Assembly: GCA_023257955.1 (NCBI GenBank) | Contig: JALRAY010000060.1 | Span: 1-5,584, forward strand | From: Amoebophilaceae bacterium | GTDB taxonomy: Bacteria; Bacteroidota; Bacteroidia; Cytophagales; Amoebophilaceae | Reading direction: 5' to 3' | Length of the DNA stretch: 5,584 nucleotides | Shown: positions 1-5,584 of the stretch, piece after piece | Layout of the letters: every line of letters starts with the position of its first letter | Position numbering within the stretch: the first letter of the stretch is position 1 | The notes under the pieces: model-generated | The model's database searches: none | Told to the model about the DNA's origin: nothing | Seen by the model: the letters and a program-made list of their open reading frames with translations, nothing else | Translations under genes and position numbers: made by a program

Positions 1-22
1 AGCAAAGAACCAGCAATAGAAA

Positions 23-51
23 AAAAGTTAAAAATGAAAATTTTAACTTTT
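23..51. terminator. AT-rich perfect hairpin, possible terminator of an upstream gene
   Basis: The arms aaaagttaaaa (23-33) and ttttaactttt (41-51) are perfectly complementary over 11 bp with a 7-nt loop. The 3' arm ends in four T, and the 5' side is A-rich, so the element could work in either direction. Only one pair is G-C, so it is weak for an intrinsic terminator. One reading frame entering from the left edge stops at 17-19 (tag), just before the hairpin. That would suit a gene end plus terminator, but five codons are too few to establish an upstream gene. The terminator role is inferred; the inverted repeat is directly visible. Confidence 0.4.
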
Positions 52-80
52 AGATGCGGAATGTCCGGTTGATTCTTTTA

Positions 81-108
81 TAAAGCCTTTCTATTGGCTT
101 TAAAAGCC
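81..108. repeat. Three-arm alternating inverted repeat (aaagcc / ggcttt / aaagcc)
   Basis: The arm aaagcc occurs at 82-87, its complement ggcttt at 96-101, and aaagcc again at 103-108, followed by tttt. Arms 1 and 2 form a 7-bp stem (taaagcc with ggcttta, 81-87 and 96-102) with an 8-nt loop. The stem may be extended by cttt/aaag across a 2-nt bulge. Arms 2 and 3 form a near-continuous palindrome separated by 1 nt, which favours a cruciform or protein site over an RNA hairpin. The element lies about 120 bp before the exported-protein gene. It may be a decayed terminator, an operator or an RNA switch-like element; the sequence does not decide. Confidence 0.35.
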
Positions 109-225
109 TTTTCAAGTACCTGAGTAGTTACTAATTGTAGAACAGATTATTTTTCTTTAACCGCAATTCGATTGCCTGCCTGCATGTCAGCATGATAACT
201 TACAACAGATTGATTTTCCATAACT

Positions 226-1524
226 ATGAAAAAGTACCTACTAGTTGCTATTCTGTTAGCTATAAACTCCTTCCTTGTGACTACATATGCTATCACTGAG
301 CATACAGCAAGTGATAAGCCAGAGACTAAACCGCAAACCTATGCTTTCGCGATAGATAGGTATTACAGCCCTTATAGCAGCGCTACCTGCATAATCACCA
401 CACGATCATTGTTCAATACACTAGGAGATCACCTCATCCAGTCAAGTTGGGAAAATAGCTTTTGGCTCAGGTGGCCCTATTTAGCTACCAATAATTTAGT
501 TAATGACCTCTTGATGCTCATTCAACACGAAATGAATGGTCATGGCTTTAGGGCTAGGAGTGCTGGGAACGAGGTGACTGGATATAGCTTATCTTTTCTC
601 ATCAATAATCACCCTGCTTCCTTACTAGTAGCACTGGTTGCGCCTATGAATAGTTTAGGTGGGGCAACATCCTTTCAACCTTCTACCAACAAACCAAGTC
701 TTGATTATGAATTACTGTCGTGTATTGCTGGCAATGAAGCCAATGCGGTGCTGGCTAACGAACTGATCTTACAAAACTTCAAATACCGCAAACTAGACTA
801 TCGGGACTATAACTTGTTCTTTAAGTCTTTCACAAACTTATTGGGTTACGTAATCCTTACTTCCCCAACTCGACAAGGTGATGATATAGCTGTTTATTTA
901 GATTACATGTCGCATAAGTATGGAAGCAATACACTCACCTTAAAAGAACTAGAATACAGTGCATGGATCTTTTTTCTCAATCCCATGCTATACACCTCCA
1001 TATGGTCCTTTTATGTCTATGCTTTTAAAAATCAACCTACAACATCCATACTTGCCCTATCGTTCGGACGATGTGCCTACATGCCCATCATCAGAATTGG
1101 CTTAACTCCCTTTGGCATAGGGTATTACATAGATAACTACCTAGCGTATAGCCATTCCACGTTGTTAGTAACCTTACAGCTAGGGAAGATACCAGGTCAA
1201 CAACGCTACTTTAGCGGCATCAGTAGCAAAACGGTAGATCTCTATACCTATAAAAAGTATACCTTGGATCTGAAAGCAGGGCTCTTTTATCAACCAGAAC
1301 TCATACTTGATGATACTAGTAGCACTAGCGCCAATGCACCCTCCCATTGGGTATATATGCTAGGCATACAAAATAGGTTGCAGCTTACAGACTACTTCTC
1401 CCTATCAGGATCCGTAGCCTATAAAAATGCAGGATTCATGGAAGGCATCGTAGCACAAAAAGGATGGATGTGGGAAGCCGGGTTGGCTGTCAGTTTTCTC
1501 GTAGCAGCAATAGAAGAACAATAA
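226..1524 (+). CDS. Exported protein of unknown function with an HEMNGHG motif and a beta-rich C-terminal part
   Basis: I do not recognise this 432-residue protein. Residues 1-22 form a good Sec signal peptide: MKK, a hydrophobic core, then a likely cut after TTYA. There is no lipobox cysteine, so a lipoprotein is unlikely. Residues 101-107 read HEMNGHG, followed by FRAR. This is H-E-x3-H, one residue longer than the classical zinc-protease HExxH. About 65 residues later GNEANAVLANE (169-179) supplies glutamates where gluzincin-type peptidases carry a third zinc ligand. A membrane-bound or periplasmic metallopeptidase-like role is therefore possible but only inferred. Residues 246-267 are strongly hydrophobic and aromatic, a possible membrane helix. 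From about residue 290, and clearest at 375-427, alternating polar/aromatic stretches resemble outer-membrane beta-strands. The ATG at 226 is the natural start because it gives the signal peptide directly. No Shine-Dalgarno sequence precedes it. The gene is intact. It lies 103 bp upstream of dnaE on the same strand with no evident functional link. Confidence 0.85.
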   Translation: MKKYLLVAILLAINSFLVTTYAITEHTASDKPETKPQTYAFAIDRYYSPYSSATCIITTRSLFNTLGDHLIQSSWENSFWLRWPYLATNNLVNDLLMLIQHEMNGHGFRARSAGNEVTGYSLSFLINNHPASLLVALVAPMNSLGGATSFQPSTNKPSLDYELLSCIAGNEANAVLANELILQNFKYRKLDYRDYNLFFKSFTNLLGYVILTSPTRQGDDIAVYLDYMSHKYGSNTLTLKELEYSAWIFFLNPMLYTSIWSFYVYAFKNQPTTSILALSFGRCAYMPIIRIGLTPFGIGYYIDNYLAYSHSTLLVTLQLGKIPGQQRYFSGISSKTVDLYTYKKYTLDLKAGLFYQPELILDDTSSTSANAPSHWVYMLGIQNRLQLTDYFSLSGSVAYKNAGFMEGIVAQKGWMWEAGLAVSFLVAAIEEQ

Positions 1525-1627
1525 TGCTGTAAGCTACCAGTTATCCGACATTCCGCACATGGATCTATAAGCATACTGACAAAAAATTTTGATAGACAAA
1601 ACTCATTGATACCTTCTTTTAATTCAT

Positions 1628-4600
1628 ATGACACCCTTTACCCATATACACTGCCATACCCAGTACTCCTTATTAGATGGCGCAGCCAAGGTAGACTCGC
1701 TCACCAGTAAAGCTAAACAACTGGGCATGCAGGCACTGGCGATGACAGACCATGGCAATATGTTTGGCGCAGCACATTTCGTAGCCTCTGCTAACAAGCA
1801 ACAGATCAAGCCCTTGGTGGGCTGCGAGTTCTACGTAGCGCCAGATATGCATGATTTAACGGATAGAACCAGGTATCATCAGCTGTTATTGGCGCAGAAT
1901 GAAGAAGGCTATCAAAACTTAATGCAGCTTTCCTCTCTAGGCTTTCTCGAAGGCTATTATTACAAACCCAGGATAGATAAGGCACTCATCAAAAAGCATA
2001 GCAAAAGCCTAATTGCTACCACCTGTTGCCTCGGCAGCGAGGTCTTACAAACGATCTTAAAAGAAGGAGAAGAAGCCGCCGAAAAGCGCTTTCTGGAGTG
2101 GTACGATATTTTCGGAGATAATTACTATATAGAACTGCAGCGGCATGGTTTGGAGGAACAGGACTTTTGTAATACCATTCTCCTTAAGTGGGCGAAAAAG
2201 TATAACGTAAAAGTAATCGCTACCAATGATGTGCACTATGTCAATCAACAAGACAGCCTAGCGCAAGATATCCTCCTATGCCTGCAAACGGGGAAGTATT
2301 ATAATGACCCTACTCGGATGCGGTTTGAGAATGATCAATTTTTCTTAAAATCCCCAGAAGAAATGGCGCAGCTCTTCCACGACATTCCAGAGGCGATAGA
2401 GAACACGCAAGAGATTGTCGATAAAATCACTCCCCCCGTCTTAGAACGCGATATCCTTTTACCAATCTATCAAGTACCTGCTGGTTTTGAAGACCAAGAC
2501 AGTTACCTCGCTTACTTGACGTGGGAAGGGGTGAAGCAGAGATACAGCGTCCTGACTCCGGAGCTAGAAGAACGCGTACGCTATGAGTTAGGGATCATCC
2601 AAAAGATGAAGTTCTCCGGTTACTTTTTGATTGTGCAAGACCTGGTGCAAGCCGCTAAGCAGCTCAATGTGATGGTAGGTCCCGGAAGAGGATCTGCTGC
2701 CGGATCTGTGGTAGCCTATTGCATAGGCATTACCAATGTAGATCCTATACGTTACAACTTGGTCTTTGAGCGTTTCCTCAATCCAGAGCGCATCTCTATG
2801 CCAGATATAGATATTGACTTTGATGATGCAGGAAGGCAGACGGTCATAGAATATGTGGCCAATAAATATGGTAAAGATCAGGTAGCGCATATCATCACCT
2901 TTGGTAGCATGGCCGCTAAATCCGCCATTCGGGATGTAGCTCGCGTGCTAGGTCTTCCACTTGCCAAGGCGGATCACATGGCTAAGTTGATCCCAGACAA
3001 ACCAGGCACTTCGCTTACAGAAGCCTTCAAAGAGGTGCCAGAGCTTCAAAAATTAAAGGAACAAAGCGGATCGTTGGAAAGTAAAGTCCTGTCCCTTGCG
3101 GAAACGTTGGAAGGTTGTACACGCCACACAGGTGTGCATGCAGCGGGCATCATTATCGCGCCAGATGAGCTCACACGCTATATTCCTGTGAAGACGGATA
3201 AAAATGCCAATCTCTTAGTTTCGCAATACGAGGGAACGGTAGTAGAGAAAGTAGGCATGCTGAAGATGGATTTCTTGGGACTCCGTACGCTCAGCATCCT
3301 TAAGGATACCATTGCATTGATTGCGCAAAAAAGAAACGAGCAGATAGACCTGGAAAAACTGCCTTTGGATGATGCCGCTACGTTTGAACTCTATCAACGA
3401 GGGGATACCATCGCTACCTTTCAGTTTGAGTCGGAGGGTATGCGCGAATGGCTGAAGAAACTTGTACCGAACCAATTTGAAGACCTCATTGCGATGAATG
3501 CCTTGTATCGACCCGGGCCTATGCAATTCATCCCCAACTTTATAGCGCGAAAACATGGGCAAGAGAAGATCGTCTATCCGCATCCGCTGCTGGAAAATAT
3601 CTTACAAAACACGTACGGCATCATCGTATACCAGGAGCAGGTCATGCAAACGGCTCAACTCATAGCGGGCTATACCCTAGGAGAAGCTGATATCTTACGG
3701 AAGGCGATGGGTAAAAAAAAGGTGGAGGAGATGGTAAAGCAGCGTCAGAAGTTTATTGAAGGCGCTAAAAAAGAACATCAGCTGACGGATGAAAAAGCCG
3801 CAGAGATCTTTGAGATGATGGAAACGTTTGCGCAATATGGTTTCGTACGCGCGCATGCTACGGCATATGCCATTGTAGCTTACCAAACAGCTTACCTCAA
3901 AACCCATTACCCTGCGGAGTACATGGCTTCCGTGCTAACGCACCATCAAGGGGATATCGGTAAACTAGGCTTCTTTATGAAAGAGTGTAAAAAGCAAGGC
4001 GTGGCTATCTTAGGTCCGGATGTGAATGAAAGCCATCTCAACTTTGATGTGAACGCCAATCAACAGATCCGCTTCGGCCTAGCAGCTATCAAGGGGGTAG
4101 GGGAGGGGGCAGCGCAAAATATCATTGATACCCGGGAGCAACATGGCAAGTTTAGTGATATCTACGATTTTGTAGCAAAAGTCAATGCGAAGGCTACCAA
4201 TAAAAAGAACCTGGAGGCGTTAGCCATATCGGGCGCTTTTGATAGCCTCGCGAACTATCACCGCAAGCAATATGTCTTTGCGGACAATGGCAAAGCGTCT
4301 TTGCTAGAAAAAGCACTGCAGTATGTGCAGCAGCTGCGTACCGTCAAACAAACCACGCAACAATCTTTGTTTGGGGAGGATAATACCCTCCATCAACCAG
4401 CGAAGCCAGACGCGCCGCTTTGTGAACCATATAGCATGATAGAGCAACTTCAGCTAGAGAAAGAGTATGTAGGATTTTATTTTTCTGGTCACCCGCTAGA
4501 TCCCTTTCAGGTAGAGTTGCAAAATTTCTGTAATGCTTCTACGCAAACTGTCCTTGCTTATAAAGAACGAGAGGTCTCCATAGGGGGGATTATTACCGTC

Positions 4601-5083
4601 TGCAATCATAGGGTTGATAAACAAGGCAACCCCTTTGTTACATTCACCTTGGAAGACCATGCAGGCACCTTGCCGCTGGCCTTGTTTCGGGAAGATTACT
4701 TAAAAAACAAGCATATCATTCAAGTGGGGATGCTGGTATACATCACGGGCATGGTTACGACACGCTATCAACGCCCGGATACGTGGGAATTCCGCCCGCA
4801 AAAAATACAGCTATTAAGCGACATCAGAAGCAAGTTCAGCAAACAGCTGCATTGCACGATACCTATTGAAAAGCTTTCAGAGGAGTTTATTGTGGGTTTG
4901 CAAGCGGCAATCAACAACCACCCAGGGGCATGCGAATTGCACTTATCGATTACGGATGAGAAGGAAAAAATAGCGGTAACATTACGAACAGCAAAGCAAC
5001 ACATCTATCCCAGTGATGCCTTGTTACAGCGGCTGCAGTCATTGCTAGGCGTCACGCATGAAGGGTATCACATTAGCACGTGA
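1628..5083 (+). CDS. dnaE: DNA polymerase III alpha subunit (DnaE), replicative polymerase
   Basis: This is the catalytic subunit of the replicative DNA polymerase III holoenzyme, which extends DNA in the cytoplasm at the fork. At 1151 residues it is full length, close to the roughly 1160 of E. coli DnaE. The N-terminal PHP domain (about 1-270) keeps likely metal ligands: HIHCH 6-10, D41/H42, E67, H84, C134 and NDVH with D201/H203. The core has GPGRGSAAGS (351-360), PDIDIDF (392-398) with catalytic D395 and D397, HTGVHAAG (500-507), the third catalytic aspartate D548 in KMDFLGL, YRPGPM (627-632) and YGIIVYQEQVM (663-673). A helix-hairpin-helix lies near 816-835 (IKGVGEG). QQSLF at 911-915 fits the beta-clamp-binding pentapeptide. 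An OB fold follows at about 982-1060, then a C-terminal domain whose PSDALLQRLQSLLG matches the E. coli end. FVRAHATAYA (739-748) departs from the usual FNKSHA-type motif. The start at 1628 puts the PHP histidines at the expected distance from the N terminus. No Shine-Dalgarno sequence is visible. Confidence 0.98.
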   Translation: MTPFTHIHCHTQYSLLDGAAKVDSLTSKAKQLGMQALAMTDHGNMFGAAHFVASANKQQIKPLVGCEFYVAPDMHDLTDRTRYHQLLLAQNEEGYQNLMQLSSLGFLEGYYYKPRIDKALIKKHSKSLIATTCCLGSEVLQTILKEGEEAAEKRFLEWYDIFGDNYYIELQRHGLEEQDFCNTILLKWAKKYNVKVIATNDVHYVNQQDSLAQDILLCLQTGKYYNDPTRMRFENDQFFLKSPEEMAQLFHDIPEAIENTQEIVDKITPPVLERDILLPIYQVPAGFEDQDSYLAYLTWEGVKQRYSVLTPELEERVRYELGIIQKMKFSGYFLIVQDLVQAAKQLNVMVGPGRGSAAGSVVAYCIGITNVDPIRYNLVFERFLNPERISMPDIDIDFDDAGRQTVIEYVANKYGKDQVAHIITFGSMAAKSAIRDVARVLGLPLAKADHMAKLIPDKPGTSLTEAFKEVPELQKLKEQSGSLESKVLSLAETLEGCTRHTGVHAAGIIIAPDELTRYIPVKTDKNANLLVSQYEGTVVEKVGMLKMDFLGLRTLSILKDTIALIAQKRNEQIDLEKLPLDDAATFELYQRGDTIATFQFESEGMREWLKKLVPNQFEDLIAMNALYRPGPMQFIPNFIARKHGQEKIVYPHPLLENILQNTYGIIVYQEQVMQTAQLIAGYTLGEADILRKAMGKKKVEEMVKQRQKFIEGAKKEHQLTDEKAAEIFEMMETFAQYGFVRAHATAYAIVAYQTAYLKTHYPAEYMASVLTHHQGDIGKLGFFMKECKKQGVAILGPDVNESHLNFDVNANQQIRFGLAAIKGVGEGAAQNIIDTREQHGKFSDIYDFVAKVNAKATNKKNLEALAISGAFDSLANYHRKQYVFADNGKASLLEKALQYVQQLRTVKQTTQQSLFGEDNTLHQPAKPDAPLCEPYSMIEQLQLEKEYVGFYFSGHPLDPFQVELQNFCNASTQTVLAYKEREVSIGGIITVCNHRVDKQGNPFVTFTLEDHAGTLPLALFREDYLKNKHIIQVGMLVYITGMVTTRYQRPDTWEFRPQKIQLLSDIRSKFSKQLHCTIPIEKLSEEFIVGLQAAINNHPGACELHLSITDEKEKIAVTLRTAKQHIYPSDALLQRLQSLLGVTHEGYHIST

Positions 5084-5092
5084 TAAATGATT

Positions 5093-5110
5093 GGGGGAAG
5101 TACTTCCTTT
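5093..5110 (+). terminator. Weak hairpin just after dnaE, possible terminator
   Basis: Ten bases after the dnaE stop codon lies the perfect 12-nt palindrome ggaagtacttcc (5096-5107). As RNA it gives a 4-bp ggaa/ttcc stem with a gtac loop. Three G-U wobble pairs (5093-5095 with 5108-5110) could extend it. The downstream tract is only ttt followed by cc, so this is a poor intrinsic terminator. The position fits a 3' end for dnaE, but it could equally be a chance palindrome. Confidence 0.25.
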
Positions 5111-5161
5111 CCAAGCCTTACAATGGCTGTAGGTGATGAACTGATTAGCGTATAGAGAATG

Positions 5162-5195
5162 ATAAGCGCTACGGGCTTGCTATACAAGCGCTTAT
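5162..5195. repeat. Perfect 9-bp stem-loop
   Basis: The arms ataagcgct (5162-5170) and agcgcttat (5187-5195) are perfectly complementary over 9 bp around a 16-nt loop. The loop contains gcttg (5175-5179), which can instead pair with caagc (5185-5189), so a competing shorter hairpin exists. A further short complement, gggct (5173-5177) with agccc (5203-5207), lies alongside. No T-run follows on either strand, so it does not look like an intrinsic terminator. It could be a protein-binding palindrome, a small structured RNA or part of a dispersed repeat. Confidence 0.45.
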
Positions 5196-5265
5196 AACAA
5201 GTAGCCCTCACATGTAAGTGATGGAAGCAGTATAGCAGATGATGATCAATCAGTACGGTTCCTTC

Positions 5266-5325
5266 TCGCACCAATACCAAATTTCGAATCAAGCCCCCAA
5301 CTGCCAGTAGTTGATACTGGTGCGA
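5266..5325. repeat. Imperfect inverted repeat pair enclosing about 34 bp
   Basis: The left arm tcgcaccaatacc (5266-5278) pairs with the right arm gatactggtgcga (5313-5325): 8 outer pairs are contiguous, and 11 of 13 match overall. Inside, aact (5299-5302) and agtt (5309-5312) form a small nested hairpin. The right arm is also loosely repeated in direct orientation at 5332-5348 (tgatatgctggtgatat). Such a compact 60-bp unit with complementary ends could be a miniature repeat element or recombination site. No target duplication was found. Confidence 0.4.
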
Positions 5326-5510
5326 TAAAAGTGATATGCTGGTGATATATAGGGAGATAAGGAGAGAGGGAAGCGTGTCTTTGTTTGAGGTTTACGCCTT
5401 CCGTTGAATCAATACATCCCCCAAATAGTTCTTTCACTATGCGCAATACTCAAGCCAGGTTGCCCATCCTCCGAAGGCGTATAAATAAATCGCAAGGCAG
5501 TAACCACAAA

Positions 5511-5584
5511 GAGCGGGCACCTGGCAATGACATAAAAGAGCGGGCACCTGGCAATGACATAAAAGAGCGGGCACCTGGCAATGA
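5511..5584. repeat. 27-bp direct tandem repeat, at least 2.7 copies, continuing past the window
   Basis: Two identical 27-bp copies (5511-5537 and 5538-5564) are followed by the first 20 bases of a third (5565-5584), where the window ends. Each unit begins gagcgggcacctggcaatga and ends cataaaa. There are no mismatches between copies, which suggests recent expansion or active homogenisation. Because 27 is a multiple of three, open frames stay open. The plus frame starting at gag reads ERAPGNDIK, and all three minus frames are also free of stops through the array (for example MSLPGARSF). Openness therefore does not show that it is translated. It is best described as a minisatellite-type array. 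Confidence 0.95.

Larger units (their letters stand above)
5084..5584. other. 501-bp region without a supportable gene, rich in repeats
   Basis: After dnaE no reading frame on either strand looks like a real protein. The open frames are short (about 75 codons or fewer), overlap each other on opposite strands, and show no recognisable motif. The region contains inverted repeats at 5162-5195 and 5266-5325, and a 27-bp tandem repeat from 5511 to the window end. This is the pattern expected of decayed mobile-element or intergenic repeat DNA, but I see no transposase fragment that would confirm it. No tRNA or other structured RNA gene could be folded from it by eye. Confidence 0.6.

Noticed and set aside
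34..72. Mini frame MKILTFRCGMSG from the ATG at 34
   Set aside because: Only 12 codons, and its start lies inside the loop and arm of the 23-51 hairpin. No support for translation.
135..155. Possible Bacteroidota-type promoter (ttg ... tatttttc) before the exported-protein gene
   Set aside because: The second element is one base off TAnnTTTG, and the spacing of about 10 bp is far shorter than the usual 19-21.
1525..1627. Promoter for dnaE in the intergenic gap
   Set aside because: tataag (1565-1570), ttgata repeats and an aaaatttt palindrome are present, but no pair has acceptable spacing. I cannot name a promoter.
2588..2890. Minus-strand frames of 60-120 residues inside dnaE
   Set aside because: They lie wholly within a strongly conserved coding sequence and show no independent motif; they are antisense shadows.
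5068..5292. 74-residue minus-strand frame overlapping the dnaE end
   Set aside because: No motif and no plausible start context; it overlaps dnaE and the hairpin region and looks like a chance frame.
5246..5446. Minus-strand frame ending GARRNRTD, reminiscent of antisense-tRNA spurious proteins
   Set aside because: That phrase usually marks the antisense of a tRNA 3' half, so I looked for a tRNA on both strands. There is ggttcc...cacca at 5258-5273, but no TTCRA loop in the right place, no matching acceptor arm and no cloverleaf.
5394..5480. Inverted repeat acgccttc (5394-5401) / gaaggcgt (5473-5480)
   Set aside because: 8 bp separated by about 70 bp is expected by chance in a window this size and has no supporting structure.
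5511..5584. CRISPR array
   Set aside because: The units are contiguous identical 27-mers with no unique spacers between them, so this is a plain tandem repeat.

Overview
The window holds two complete genes on the plus strand and one long stretch with no convincing gene. It looks like a bacterial chromosome from the Bacteroidota. The second gene encodes a DnaE-type DNA polymerase III alpha subunit whose wording is Bacteroidota-like (for example TDHGNMFG, VGCEFY, LGPDVNES). Neither gene has a recognisable Shine-Dalgarno sequence before its ATG, as is common in that phylum. Moderate to low G+C, an unrecognised exported protein, and a non-coding tail rich in inverted and tandem repeats would suit an intracellular member such as the Amoebophilus/Cardinium group. 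That placement is inference from recalled family features, not from a search.

Layout. Positions 1-225 are an AT-rich intergenic region. It contains a perfect 11-bp hairpin (23-51) that could terminate transcription from an upstream gene. It also contains a three-arm aaagcc/ggcttt/aaagcc element (81-108) that can fold in two mutually exclusive ways. Positions 226-1524 encode a 432-residue exported protein that I do not recognise. It has a signal peptide, an HEMNGHG motif, a downstream GNEANAVLANE segment and a beta-strand-rich C-terminal part. Positions 1525-1627 form a short spacer. Positions 1628-5083 encode full-length DnaE (1151 residues), with PHP domain, catalytic core, helix-hairpin-helix, beta-clamp-binding peptide, OB fold and C-terminal domain all present.

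Positions 5084-5584 (501 bp) contain no gene I can support. They hold a weak hairpin just after dnaE, a strong 9-bp stem-loop, a pair of imperfect inverted repeats and, at the window edge, a 27-bp direct tandem repeat that runs off the end.

The two genes are not obviously linked in function. They are co-oriented with a 103-bp gap, and I see no clear promoter or terminator between them, so co-transcription is possible but unproven. No complete novel system is visible. The points most worth following are the unknown HExxxGH protein, unusual residues in a normally very conserved DnaE fingers motif, and the repeat-rich tail.
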